The position numbers were made by a program, and so were the translations under genes. From NCBI RefSeq assembly GCF_005887555.1, contig NZ_VCIA01000001.1, positions 620,001-684,000 of the forward strand: a stretch of DNA of 64,000 bases, in the 5' to 3' direction. The notes under the pieces were generated by a model. That model saw nothing but the letters and a program-made list of their open reading frames with translations. It was not told the DNA's origin and did no database searches. Positions 22,506 through 31,427 of this stretch are shown piece after piece. Every line of letters begins with the position of its first letter. The stretch's first letter is position 1. This DNA comes from Lentibacillus cibarius (GTDB lineage Bacteria; Bacillota; Bacilli; Bacillales; Amphibacillaceae).

Positions 22506-23927
22506 CTATAACAGTTTATCCCGAAGCAATTTATTGGATGCATTTCTTGGCAATTTTTCAATGAAGTAAATTTCTTTAGGTAACTTATACCCGGCAAGGC
22601 GCTGACCAGCAAATTCCATAATGGCTTCTGTTGTAATGGAAGTATCATTAACAACAACGAAAGCAACGGGAATCTGTCCCCACTTATCATCCTCTTTGCC
22701 TGCAACACCCACTTCATCAATGGCCTCCATCGCAGCTAAAACACCTTCAATTTCCGTCGGATAAATATTCTCACCACCGGATATGATTAAATCTTTTCTC
22801 CGGTCAACAACATATAAAAAACCTTCATTATCGGTATAACCTAGATCTCCAGTAGCCAGCCATCCATCGGCAATCGCCTTTTCAGTAGCTTCATTATTAT
22901 TATAGTAACCTTTAGTGACCATTGGACCTTTCACTAGTATCTCACCAATTGCACCGTCAGTTTTGTTAATTTTCAATTGTGCCGGAAATAGTGGCTTGCC
23001 GGATGAACCCAATCTTTTCAATGCATCGACGGGACTTAGTGTTACAATCTGTGAGGCCGTTTCCGTCATTCCATACGATTGAAAAACGGGAATATGTTTC
23101 TCCTTCGCCTGTTCAAGTAAACTCCTCGGCGCGGGTCCGCCACCAAGTAGCATGCAACGGAGTGTTTTCGGGTATCGACGTTTCCCAAGGCAGTCGACAA
23201 GATCCTTAAGCATAACGGTGACAACTGATACGATGGTGACACCGCGATTCATAATCGCATGATGAACTGCCTGCTTTTCATATGTTTCAAGCAAATGCAC
23301 CGATATGCCACATATGACACTGCGCAAAAGAATAGACAACCCGCTGACGTGGAATAAAGGCAGGACTGCAAGCCATTTGTCGTTATTTGCCAGTCCCAGG
23401 TTCAGCATTGACCCAGTCGCACTCCACCAATGGTTGCCATACGTGTGAATCACACCTTTGGGAAAACCGGTTGTACCTGACGTATAAATTATTGTGAAAG
23501 AAGCATCCAAGTCAATTTCGGTTTGGAGTTCTGCCGATGATTCAGCCGCTTCCCATACATCACTAAAGGAATAAAAATCGGCATTCACCTTATTGTATTC
23601 ATCTTGCCCGATGACCAGAGTTACACCAGCATCTTTCACTTGAAAGTCCAATTCCGGGCTGGTTAACCGCGTATTTAAGAGAACTGCAATAGCACCAACG
23701 TAACTTACAGCATGGATGGCAATGACCATGTCCGGGTGATTGGCCGAGAGTATACCAATTTTCGATTCCTTCTGTACCCCAAGTCGCTTGAGTTTACGTG
23801 CGAATGATTGACTTTTTTCTTTCAGTTCATAAAATGTATACACCGTACCATCCGCTAGTTCAAGCGCTGTTTTATTTGGAGCTAGCTCAGCCTGCTTCGT
23901 CAGCCAGTGCGGTATAATTTCAGCCAT
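22506..23927 (-). CDS. menE: o-Succinylbenzoate-CoA ligase
   Basis: A 473-residue ANL-superfamily acyl-CoA synthetase that activates o-succinylbenzoate with ATP and CoA in menaquinone synthesis. The P-loop-like motif reads TIIYTSGTTGFPKG (about residues 145-158), and the A5/A8 motifs appear as GWLATGDLGY and DRRKDLIISGGENIYP. It is the last gene of the men operon here. An intercistronic hairpin (23961-23992) separates it from menB. In B. subtilis menC follows menE; no menC is found here. Confidence 0.95.
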   Translation of the reverse strand: MAEIIPHWLTKQAELAPNKTALELADGTVYTFYELKEKSQSFARKLKRLGVQKESKIGILSANHPDMVIAIHAVSYVGAIAVLLNTRLTSPELDFQVKDAGVTLVIGQDEYNKVNADFYSFSDVWEAAESSAELQTEIDLDASFTIIYTSGTTGFPKGVIHTYGNHWWSATGSMLNLGLANNDKWLAVLPLFHVSGLSILLRSVICGISVHLLETYEKQAVHHAIMNRGVTIVSVVTVMLKDLVDCLGKRRYPKTLRCMLLGGGPAPRSLLEQAKEKHIPVFQSYGMTETASQIVTLSPVDALKRLGSSGKPLFPAQLKINKTDGAIGEILVKGPMVTKGYYNNNEATEKAIADGWLATGDLGYTDNEGFLYVVDRRKDLIISGGENIYPTEIEGVLAAMEAIDEVGVAGKEDDKWGQIPVAFVVVNDTSITTEAIMEFAGQRLAGYKLPKEIYFIEKLPRNASNKLLRDKLL

Positions 23928-23950
23928 TGGGACTCCCCTCCTTCATGAAT

Positions 23951-23992
23951 GAAAAAGAAAACCTTTGCCCAGCGAACAGCATAAGCAAAGGT
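23951..23992 (-). terminator. Intercistronic hairpin between menB and menE
   Basis: On the minus strand ACCTTTGC, a 16-nt loop and GCAAAGGT are followed by TTTCTTTTTC. This is a plausible partial terminator that would lower menE relative to menB. Confidence 0.55.
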
Positions 23993-24011
23993 CCTCCAGT
24001 GCAAATATTTA

Positions 24012-24830
24012 TTACGGAAAGCGCGGGAATTGTTTGAAGTCCGGTTTCCGTTTTTCTTTAAATGCGTCGCGGCCTTCTTTCGCTTCCTCGGTCGTATAAT
24101 ATAGCAATGTCGCATCTCCACCCATTTGCTGCAGTCCTGCTAGACCGTCTGTATCCGCGTTGAACGATGCTTTTAGGAATCGGAGTGCCGTTGGTGATTT
24201 CTCTAGCATTTCTTCACACCACTGCAATGTCTCTTCTTCCAGTTTTTCTAGTGGAACGACCGTGTTGACAAGTCCCATTTCATAGGCTTCGTCGGCATTG
24301 TACTGACGACACAGATACCAGATTTCCCTGGCACGCTTATGGCCGACCATCCGGGCCAACAGACCTGCACCATATCCGGCATCAAAGCTGCCCACTTTCG
24401 GGCCTGTCTGGCCGAAGATGGCGTTATCAGCGGCAATCGTCAAATCACATACAACATGCAGTACATGCCCACCGCCAATCGCATAACCGGATACCATCGC
24501 AACAACCGGTTTTGGAATGGTACGAATTAGCCGCTGCAGATCAAGCACGTTCAGACGCGGAACTTGATCATCACCGACATATCCGCCATGGCCTCGTACC
24601 GATTGGTCACCACCTGAACAGAATGCCTTGTCCCCTGCTCCGGCTAAAATAATCACACCGATGGAGGAATCATCACGGGCATCCGCAAACGCATCGATCA
24701 TTTCATTTACAGTTAGTGGCGTAAACGCATTCCGTTTTTCCGGCCGGTTTATCGTCACTTTAGCAATCCCATTATACTTTTCATAAATAATTTCATTGTA
24801 TTGTTTTACCTCTTCCCATTGGACTGTCAC
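24012..24830 (-). CDS. menB: 1,4-Dihydroxy-2-naphthoyl-CoA synthase
   Basis: A 272-residue crotonase-fold enzyme that cyclises o-succinylbenzoyl-CoA to DHNA-CoA. Signature segments [35 protein letters not shown] and [14 protein letters not shown] are present. The GTG at 24830 is chosen as start: TAGGAGGC lies 6 nt upstream, and the resulting length matches B. subtilis MenB (271). The ATG at 24848 overlaps the Shine-Dalgarno sequence. It lies between menH and menE on the same strand. Confidence 0.95.
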   Translation of the reverse strand: MTVQWEEVKQYNEIIYEKYNGIAKVTINRPEKRNAFTPLTVNEMIDAFADARDDSSIGVIILAGAGDKAFCSGGDQSVRGHGGYVGDDQVPRLNVLDLQRLIRTIPKPVVAMVSGYAIGGGHVLHVVCDLTIAADNAIFGQTGPKVGSFDAGYGAGLLARMVGHKRAREIWYLCRQYNADEAYEMGLVNTVVPLEKLEEETLQWCEEMLEKSPTALRFLKASFNADTDGLAGLQQMGGDATLLYYTTEEAKEGRDAFKEKRKPDFKQFPRFP

Positions 24831-24851
24831 TTTTATGCCTCCTATCACTAT

Positions 24852-25658
24852 TTAGTGTTTGTTAATGGATTGAAGAAACCCTTTCACTATTTTACCAAAA
24901 ATATTCGGTTGTTCCACATGGATTGCATGACCGGCATTTTCCACCACATGAAGATCACTCGCTGGTATGTATGCCTCCATAGCACGATTAATGGTAATAA
25001 ACTTCGCATCCTCCTCACCGACCAAGAGCAGCACAGGTAAACGAAGAGATGAGAGTTCTCCCCACCAGGATGGCTGCACACCGGTCCCCATGGTCATGAG
25101 TGACTGTGCAAGCCCTTCTGCCGATTGCTGGAGTCGTTCATTACGTATACGTTGCTGTACATCTTTCGGCATGGTTCTCTGTGTACGAAACAATGGCAGC
25201 CCTTCCCAATAGTCGACAAATGTGTTGATTCCATTTGTTTTTATCCAAGAAGCCAGCTTTTCATCTTGATGCCGGCGACTAGAACGTTGTTGTTCGTCAT
25301 TTAATCCGGGTGAAGCACTTTCCAGTGTAAGCGACATAACCCGGTCGGGATGCAGCATCGCCAACGATAATGCTGTTCGCCCACCCATCGAATAACCGAT
25401 AAGATGCACTTTATCCAATTGCAGCTGATCCAGCAGATTCACCAAATCGCTACAAACCGCTTCCGTATCTTTTGGTTGACTGGCAGTTTTTCCATGACCG
25501 GGCAAATCAATCGCAATGGTCTTGAAATCCGGTAGCCAGCCGTTGATCAAGGAGTCCCACGTGCGGGAAGAACCGGTAAATCCGTGCAGCAGCACAACTG
25601 GCTCCCCGTCCCCATTCCATTCATACCAGTATACAGCATCACTTATTGTAACATACAT
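24852..25658 (-). CDS. menH: SHCHC synthase MenH, alpha/beta-hydrolase fold
   Basis: A 268-residue alpha/beta hydrolase that eliminates pyruvate from SEPHCHC in menaquinone synthesis. It has the oxyanion region VVLLHGFTGS (about residues 19-28), the nucleophile elbow GYSMGG (about 87-92), a late aspartate near EEDAKF and the catalytic His in NAGHAIHVEQP. ATG 25658 follows GAGGGG and begins 4 bp after the menD stop. The upstream in-frame extension to 25712 would lie within menD and is unlikely. Confidence 0.92.
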   Translation of the reverse strand: MYVTISDAVYWYEWNGDGEPVVLLHGFTGSSRTWDSLINGWLPDFKTIAIDLPGHGKTASQPKDTEAVCSDLVNLLDQLQLDKVHLIGYSMGGRTALSLAMLHPDRVMSLTLESASPGLNDEQQRSSRRHQDEKLASWIKTNGINTFVDYWEGLPLFRTQRTMPKDVQQRIRNERLQQSAEGLAQSLMTMGTGVQPSWWGELSSLRLPVLLLVGEEDAKFITINRAMEAYIPASDLHVVENAGHAIHVEQPNIFGKIVKGFLQSINKH

Positions 25659-25662
25659 GGAA

Positions 25663-27405
25663 TCAACCCCTCGTTTGCAACAGTTCGTTTTCAATAGCCT
25701 GCCATTTATCATGGTGCCATTGCCTATTTTCCGTCCGGTCAGTTTTTACTTCAACGACTGATAATCCATCGTACCGATAACTTTCCTTGAGCACCTGCTG
25801 CAAATCCGACAAGTTCGTTGGCTGGTGATAAGTGCCACCATACATGGTAATGACCTGTCGGAAGTCAATATCCAGCGGTGTACCGAATAACGTTTCAAAA
25901 TGTTTTTGATGGTCTACTTGCGGGAGAAAAGAAAAAATACCGCCACCGTTATTATTGATAACAAGGATTGTTATGTTCAACCTATAATGCTTAGCCGCTA
26001 AGAGCCCATTCATATCATGGAAAAAGGACAGATCGCCCAGAACGAGCGTAACAGGGATTCCTGACGCCCCAGCTCCCAAACCGCTGGAGACCATTCCGTC
26101 GATTCCATTCGCCCCCCGGTTCGCCAACACCTCCAGTGATGCAGTGGTAGACATGAAAAAGGTGTCCAAATCCCGTACCGCCATACTATTGCCGATATAT
26201 ATAGTGCTCCGATCAGGAATAACAGTCATAAGTCCGCGAATAGCTTCGCCCTCTGTAAGTTTTTCCTGCCCTTGTTGATTCAGCAAGTGTTTTTTGGCAA
26301 TACGATTCATTTGTTGCCAGGTGTCTAACCACGTTTCGTCAGCGCTCGGGGTGGCAACCATGGCTGCCAAGTCTCTGCACAATGCCGTGCCATCAGCGTC
26401 GATAAATGCTGTTTGGTTTCCGGCCGGTTCTCGGTAACCAGTATGATTTTCAACGACAAACTGTTGCACATCTCTGTGTTCTTTCATAAAGAAAAGATAC
26501 GCTTTCGAAACCGGCATCGCCCCAAAACGAATGATAAAATCTGGTTTCAGCTGTTTCCGGATGGTTTCATTCCGTAAAATCGCATCATACCCCTCTATTA
26601 TATGATCTTTGGCATGCTTTCCGGCACGAAGCTGTGACAAAGGATCTGCCAATATAGGAACTCCCCACTGCCGTGCAAGGTGAGCTATGGCATCGGCAAG
26701 ATTAGGATCAGGTTGCGGACCACAGACAATTAACCCTTTCCCGGAATGGCTCAATTTTTCACAAAGATTGTTCAATTGCTGAGGATCAAGTCTACGTCGT
26801 CCTTCCATCTTACCAAGAAATGAACCCTTTCCACGTTTTCCCCAGAGATCCTCAGTGGAGAAATCAGGTATTAATGGTTCCCGGAATGGAAAATTCAAAT
26901 GCACCGGGCCGGCATTTCCTTCTCTTGCTATATGGACTGCGCGGGATGCTTTACTCCTCGCATAAGCAAGCATGTCTTCAGTGGCTTCCGGCAATGCCAT
27001 TTCATGAAACCACTTAGTATAATCCCCATACAGCTTCAACTGTCCAATCGCCTGCGGTGCGCCAACATCACGCAGCTCGTGCGGCCTATCTGTTGTGAGG
27101 ACAATCAATGGAACGCGACTGTAATATGCCTCAATGATCGCCGGAAAATAATTAGCGGCGGCTGTTCCTGAGGTGCATATAATGGCAACCGGACGTTTCA
27201 TCTGTTTCGCCATTCCTAACGCAAAAAAAGCCGCGGACCGCTCGTCAATAATCACCCACTGGTTCAACTCAGGATGCTCCGTCATCGTCATTGCCATCGG
27301 GGTAGAGCGGGAACCGGGTGAAATAACAACGTCTGTCAATCCAGCAGCAACGAGTTCGTCAACAAAATTGGCTGTATACCGTGTCAGGTTTTCCGTATGA
27401 TTCAT
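25663..27405 (-). CDS. menD: SEPHCHC synthase MenD (thiamine diphosphate-dependent)
   Basis: A 580-residue ThDP enzyme that adds a succinic semialdehyde unit from 2-oxoglutarate to isochorismate. The conserved cofactor glutamate lies in IIDERSAAFFALG (about residues 52-64), TSGTAAANYFPA follows, and the C-terminal ThDP/Mg motif GDLSFFHDMNGLL is intact. ATG 27405 overlaps the menF stop by 4 bp (ATGA), which indicates translational coupling. Full length for the family. Confidence 0.96.
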   Translation of the reverse strand: MNHTENLTRYTANFVDELVAAGLTDVVISPGSRSTPMAMTMTEHPELNQWVIIDERSAAFFALGMAKQMKRPVAIICTSGTAAANYFPAIIEAYYSRVPLIVLTTDRPHELRDVGAPQAIGQLKLYGDYTKWFHEMALPEATEDMLAYARSKASRAVHIAREGNAGPVHLNFPFREPLIPDFSTEDLWGKRGKGSFLGKMEGRRRLDPQQLNNLCEKLSHSGKGLIVCGPQPDPNLADAIAHLARQWGVPILADPLSQLRAGKHAKDHIIEGYDAILRNETIRKQLKPDFIIRFGAMPVSKAYLFFMKEHRDVQQFVVENHTGYREPAGNQTAFIDADGTALCRDLAAMVATPSADETWLDTWQQMNRIAKKHLLNQQGQEKLTEGEAIRGLMTVIPDRSTIYIGNSMAVRDLDTFFMSTTASLEVLANRGANGIDGMVSSGLGAGASGIPVTLVLGDLSFFHDMNGLLAAKHYRLNITILVINNNGGGIFSFLPQVDHQKHFETLFGTPLDIDFRQVITMYGGTYHQPTNLSDLQQVLKESYRYDGLSVVEVKTDRTENRQWHHDKWQAIENELLQTRG

Positions 27406-28793
27406 TGCCGTCCCTCCAGTGCAGACAGCATTGGTCTGAATTTAATCATCGTCTCTTCATACTCCGCTTCCGGGTCTGAATCCTTTACAACACCACAACC
27501 GGCAAATAAGGACACCTTGTCTCCCTGTACGAGTCCGGACCGGATGGCCACAGCAAATTCCCCATTCCGGTTGCTGTCAAACCAGCCAACCGGGGCACCA
27601 TACCAGCCACGGTCGAGCTGTTCATGCTTTCGGATAAAGTCCTTTGAGGCTTCCCGGGGAACACCACCAAGCGCCGGTGTGGGGTGCAATTTTTCGATAA
27701 TGTCAAAAATACTGTACCCTCTTTTCAATTGTGCTGTTACCGGAGTGTATAAATGCTGTAGGTTTCTAAACGGATGAATGACCGGTGTTTCCGGGACATG
27801 AACGGCATCGCAATACGCTTCCATTGATTGTCTGATCATTTTCACGACAAAATCGTGCTCACTACGGTTCTTATCATCGTGGAGTAAGTTTTCACCGATT
27901 TCACGATCTTCTGCTTCCGTTTTTCCGCGTGGCGCTGTTCCGGCAAGACAAACCGAAAATAATTGATTGTTATCTTGCTTGACTAACCTTTCCGGAGAAG
28001 CGCCAACAAAGCAGTCGCCTGCACGTTCCACAGCAAACACATAACTATCCGGCTGTGTTTCCAACAAATTTCTTAAAATAGAAGCAACCTGTACGTCATC
28101 TGTCATTGTCACCCGCAGCTCACGAGCCAAGACAATTTTTTGTGCATCGTGTGCTTTTATCTTGTCCGCCGCAAGCTTTACAGTTTGTTTCCATTTGTCA
28201 GGTGCTATTTCTTGCTGTCCGGCGATGCCAGCGCACTCCGGTAACCTTTCTGAGCTGTTCACTAATATATCTTTAGCTTGTTCCACCCACTCGGTCAGCT
28301 CCTGCAAATCATCATTAGCCTTAACTTGAAGATTAATCGTCAAGTAATTACGAGCATTATGCTTAGTCAACAGCACATTCGGAACCTGAAACGACCGATG
28401 ACTAAATTTATTCCATAGCGAAGATTTTCGAACACTTGGATCGAATGACATGCCCCCAAGCCCTACAACCCCAGTTCCAGGCACTTGATAAGGGTTGTCA
28501 ATTATTGCTTCATCGACCAATTGCTGCCAGTGGTTTTCTATTGTTTCTGTTCGGTTCTCCTCTAATTCTATATTCCAAGCACAACCAACGCCGACAATGG
28601 AAAACTGTTCAGATGTACTCGTCCAAAAAACACGATCCATTGACAACGTCTTTGCCGACGCAAAGAACCGAACCGGATCAACTTCATGTATTTCTTCTGT
28701 CATACTTACCAATTGATTATACTCAGTTGTTTTCGCTTTGGTAATTGCTTTTGAAAGCAGCGATTCAAATGATTTTAATTTTACTTCAATCAT
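27402..28793 (-). CDS. menF: Isochorismate synthase MenF
   Basis: A 463-residue chorismate-utilising enzyme that makes isochorismate, committing chorismate to menaquinone. The C-terminal catalytic domain has KIVLARELRV, SPERLV, GTAPRGKTEAED and the active-site HPTPALGGVPRE segment. The start at 28793 is chosen because GGAGGA lies 7 nt upstream; a longer frame to 28814 has no site. It is the first gene of menF-D-H-B-E, with a promoter at 28839-28867. Confidence 0.95.
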   Translation of the reverse strand: MIEVKLKSFESLLSKAITKAKTTEYNQLVSMTEEIHEVDPVRFFASAKTLSMDRVFWTSTSEQFSIVGVGCAWNIELEENRTETIENHWQQLVDEAIIDNPYQVPGTGVVGLGGMSFDPSVRKSSLWNKFSHRSFQVPNVLLTKHNARNYLTINLQVKANDDLQELTEWVEQAKDILVNSSERLPECAGIAGQQEIAPDKWKQTVKLAADKIKAHDAQKIVLARELRVTMTDDVQVASILRNLLETQPDSYVFAVERAGDCFVGASPERLVKQDNNQLFSVCLAGTAPRGKTEAEDREIGENLLHDDKNRSEHDFVVKMIRQSMEAYCDAVHVPETPVIHPFRNLQHLYTPVTAQLKRGYSIFDIIEKLHPTPALGGVPREASKDFIRKHEQLDRGWYGAPVGWFDSNRNGEFAVAIRSGLVQGDKVSLFAGCGVVKDSDPEAEYEETMIKFRPMLSALEGRQ

Positions 28794-28838
28794 TTTTATT
28801 ATCCTCCATACCATTCACCATTTCAACTTACCATATCT

Positions 28839-28867
28839 ATTTTATTCTTTTTTATTAAGTTCCTCAA
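28839..28867 (-). promoter_or_regulatory. men operon promoter
   Basis: The minus strand has TTGAGG (28862-28867), a 17-bp spacer and TAAAAT (28839-28844), about 46 bp before the menF start. Confidence 0.6.
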
Positions 28868-28901
28868 GGATTGGTGTCTAATTGTGATGATTTCATGACG
28901 A

Positions 28902-28937
28902 TAGGCAATTGACAGGCCTTAACGAATTGCCTAAACT
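28902..28937 (+). promoter_or_regulatory. menA promoter overlapped by a 9-bp inverted repeat
   Basis: TTGACA (28909-28914), 17 bp, then TAAACT (28932-28937). The perfect inverted repeat TAGGCAATT (28902-28910) and AATTGCCTA (28925-28933) spans the -35 region and touches the -10. Such placement suggests an operator, but the regulator is unknown. Confidence 0.6.
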
Positions 28938-28994
28938 TGTATTGATATAGTAAACGCTAAGTTGAATCCCAAAGCACTAAAGGAGAGGGGAAAC

Positions 28995-29930
28995 GTGAAT
29001 TCGACAAACGATAATTCAATAAAAGAGGCACTCAACGAACGCAGCGGCTTGCAAGTGTGGTGGCGTCTCTTACGTCCACATACACTGACAGCATCTATTG
29101 TTCCGGTATTTGTTGGAACGATGTTTGCACTGACAGAGGAGCATATTAACTTATTATTATTTTTAGCTATGCTTTTGGCATCCATCCTTATCCAATCTGC
29201 CACCAATATGTTCAACGAATATTATGACTTTATTCTGGGGTTGGATAATGATAAATCAGTCGGCATCGGTGGTACGATTGTCCGGGATGGTATTTCACCA
29301 AGAACGGTGCTTCGATTAGCAATTACGTTTTTTGCCATTGCCATTTTGTTAGGTGTTTATATCTGTATGGCATCAAGCTGGTGGATTGCTGTCATTGGCA
29401 TCGTGTGTATGTTATTCGGTTATTTGTATACAGGTGGTCCGTACCCGATTGCCTACACACCATTCGGCGAGCTTTTCTCCGGATTTTTTATGGGGACGGT
29501 CATTATTGGAATCAGCTATTATATTCAAACATCAACACTGACAAGTTCGGTCATTTGGCTGTCGATACCGGTTGCGATTTTTATCGGGGCAATTATGCTT
29601 TCCAATAACATCCGTGATCTTGATGGAGATAAGGAAAATGGGCGGAAAACAGTCGCCATTCTGCTCGGACGGAAAAATGCCATTAGATTCCTGGCCATTT
29701 TATTTATCACCGCATACAGCTTAACCGTTATTTACATGATTACCGGAATTTTACCGATGTGGTCAATCCTGGCATTTTTAAGTATTTTTAAGGCAGCTGA
29801 CGTTATTCGCAAATTCCGCGGCAAGACGAACTCGCTAGAAATGATGCCGGCCATGGCTGCCACAGGTAAAACGAACACAATGTATGGTTTCCTAATTGGC
29901 ATTTCATTATTGGTCAGTGCCTATTTGTAA
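28995..29930 (+). CDS. menA: 1,4-Dihydroxy-2-naphthoate polyprenyltransferase
   Basis: A 311-residue UbiA-family membrane prenyltransferase that attaches the polyprenyl chain to DHNA. The two aspartate-rich motifs are NMFNEYYDFILGLDND (about residues 70-85) and NNIRDLDGDKENGRKT (about 199-214); about eight to nine hydrophobic segments are visible. The GTG at 28995 is preferred: AGGAGAGGGG lies 4 nt upstream and the length equals B. subtilis MenA (311). The longer frame from 28962 crosses this site. It diverges from menF. Confidence 0.95.
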   Translation: MNSTNDNSIKEALNERSGLQVWWRLLRPHTLTASIVPVFVGTMFALTEEHINLLLFLAMLLASILIQSATNMFNEYYDFILGLDNDKSVGIGGTIVRDGISPRTVLRLAITFFAIAILLGVYICMASSWWIAVIGIVCMLFGYLYTGGPYPIAYTPFGELFSGFFMGTVIIGISYYIQTSTLTSSVIWLSIPVAIFIGAIMLSNNIRDLDGDKENGRKTVAILLGRKNAIRFLAILFITAYSLTVIYMITGILPMWSILAFLSIFKAADVIRKFRGKTNSLEMMPAMAATGKTNTMYGFLIGISLLVSAYL

Positions 29931-29948
29931 TGAGAGGGGACTTATCTC

Positions 29949-30335
29949 ATGGACTTTTCCGAAACATTAATGGAAACACTCGGTATTGAGACAAAGCTAC
30001 TTGATGAAAATCTTGTCATCATGACCATGCCCGTTGATGAGCGTACACACCAGCCTGCAGGATTCTTGCACGGAGGTGCAAATGTCGCATTAGCCGAATC
30101 CGCCGCAAGTATCGGCGCATATATGAACATTGATAACGAAAAGTTCGACGTGTTTGGCATCGAAATCAATGCCAATCATATCAAATCCAAGCGCGAAGGT
30201 ATTGTTACCGCCAAAGCAGAACCTTTGCATAAAGGAAGACAAACGATGGTGTGGGAAGTGCGGATCACCGATGAGCATAACCGACTTCTGTGCATATCCC
30301 GTTGTACCATTAGCGTCGTTCCTAAGAAAAAGTAA
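29949..30335 (+). CDS. Hotdog-fold thioesterase, probable DHNA-CoA hydrolase MenI
   Basis: A 128-residue PaaI/YbdB-type hotdog thioesterase with HGGANVALAESAAS (about residues 41-54), whose Glu is the expected catalytic base, and the second motif region FGIEINANHIK. It begins 18 bp after menA. DHNA-CoA hydrolysis is the step between MenB and MenA, so a thioesterase at this locus is probably MenI. The pathway role is inferred from context; motifs alone prove only a thioesterase. A strong terminator follows. Confidence 0.85.
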   Translation: MDFSETLMETLGIETKLLDENLVIMTMPVDERTHQPAGFLHGGANVALAESAASIGAYMNIDNEKFDVFGIEINANHIKSKREGIVTAKAEPLHKGRQTMVWEVRITDEHNRLLCISRCTISVVPKKK

Positions 30336-30337
30336 AT

Positions 30338-30374
30338 GAAAGCGGGAGTGTCATGATGGCACTCCCGCTTTTTT
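30338..30374 (+). terminator. Rho-independent terminator after menA-menI
   Basis: AGCGGGAGTG (30341-30350) and CACTCCCGCT (30360-30369) form a 10-bp GC-rich stem followed by TTTTT; it also serves the convergent ribU. Confidence 0.9.
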
Positions 30375-30382
30375 AAAGTTCC

Positions 30383-30976
30383 TTATGCTGCTAAATTCGT
30401 CTGTTTTTGCTCTATCCAAGCCTTCATTTTAATAAATACGGGTACAAATAAGACGCCTACAATAACTCCCTTAATCATATTAAAAGGCAGCACTCCACCG
30501 GAAACTGTTATCCATTTCACCGTGGTTGCAGCCATTTCGGGAGCTCCTGTAAACCAAGCATAAGCCGGTAAGATCAGGTAATAGTTTAAAACGCTCATCC
30601 CAATTGCCATAACAATGGTACCAGTTACCAGCCCTGAAACCACACTCTTGACACCTTTTGACCGATGGTACAGTACAGCTACTGGTACGACAAACATAAC
30701 CCCTGCAAAGAAGTTTGATGCCACACCTATCGGATCGCCGGCACCGGATACAACTAGATATAACAAATTTTTAATCCCTTCTACAATAATACCAGCCACC
30801 GGTGAAAATATCAGTGCCGCCATCAATGCCGGTACTTCACTGAAGTCTATTTTTAAATATGGTGGTAAAAATGGCAGTGGAAAATTCAAAAAGAATAGCA
30901 CCAAAGAAATCGTTCCTAGCAATGCCAGGACAACAAGTTTAACTAATTTTGATGATTGCGCGGTTGGTCGCATCAC
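30383..30976 (-). CDS. ribU: Riboflavin ECF transporter S component
   Basis: A 197-residue membrane protein with six hydrophobic segments, the substrate-binding S component of an energy-coupling-factor riboflavin importer. Family features include the N-terminal ALLGTISLVLFF segment, LKIDFSEVPALMAALIFSP (about residues 41-59) and EGIKNLLY. It is preceded by an FMN riboswitch (31086-31314), which supports the riboflavin assignment directly. The shared EcfA/T module is not encoded here. Confidence 0.94.
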   Translation of the reverse strand: MMRPTAQSSKLVKLVVLALLGTISLVLFFLNFPLPFLPPYLKIDFSEVPALMAALIFSPVAGIIVEGIKNLLYLVVSGAGDPIGVASNFFAGVMFVVPVAVLYHRSKGVKSVVSGLVTGTIVMAIGMSVLNYYLILPAYAWFTGAPEMAATTVKWITVSGGVLPFNMIKGVIVGVLFVPVFIKMKAWIEQKQTNLAA

Positions 30977-31085
30977 CCGTCTCCTCCTTCATCCTCACCG
31001 ATTCGCATCTTACACTGATGAAGGGTGAGCCGTATCCTGTCGCGTCTGGTTTTCGGTCCAAAACGTTAAACCGGAAACCTATCAT

Positions 31086-31314
31086 AAAAAACCCTAAAAC
31101 CTATTAGGGGCTTTAGGGTGTCACGTCACAGGAAAGTTAAGGTACACGCACGCATGCACCGAATTCCGGCTCGTCATCTTCTCCCATCCAGACTGTAACT
31201 GTCGGTCCCGGACTCACACCGGGTCCACCGCTGCATTCATGCAGACGGGTCACGGACTTAAAACAGCATAGTGCTTCTTACCGTCGGTCGGGAATTGCAC
31301 CCTGCCCCGAAGAT
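31086..31314 (-). promoter_or_regulatory. FMN riboswitch with terminator, upstream of ribU
   Basis: The minus-strand aptamer (31176-31314) has the RFN blocks ATCTTCGGGGCAGGG, ATTCCCGACCGACGGTA, AGTCCGTGACCCGTC, GGTGGACCCGGTG and CTGGATGGGAGAAGAT. A terminator follows (CCCTAAAGCCCC and its partner AGGTTTTAGGG, plus 31086-31119) with a T-run. FMN should repress ribU. A TATAAT -10 for the leader lies at 31340-31345. Confidence 0.96.
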
Positions 31315-31427
31315 GGAATCGATATGTTATTTTACATGTATTATACTACAATTTTCTTTCATTGAAAAGTCATTTGCAGCTGTGAAATTAATCTTTCTAC
31401 GACGTCTTCAACCGAATTTGAAGGTAT

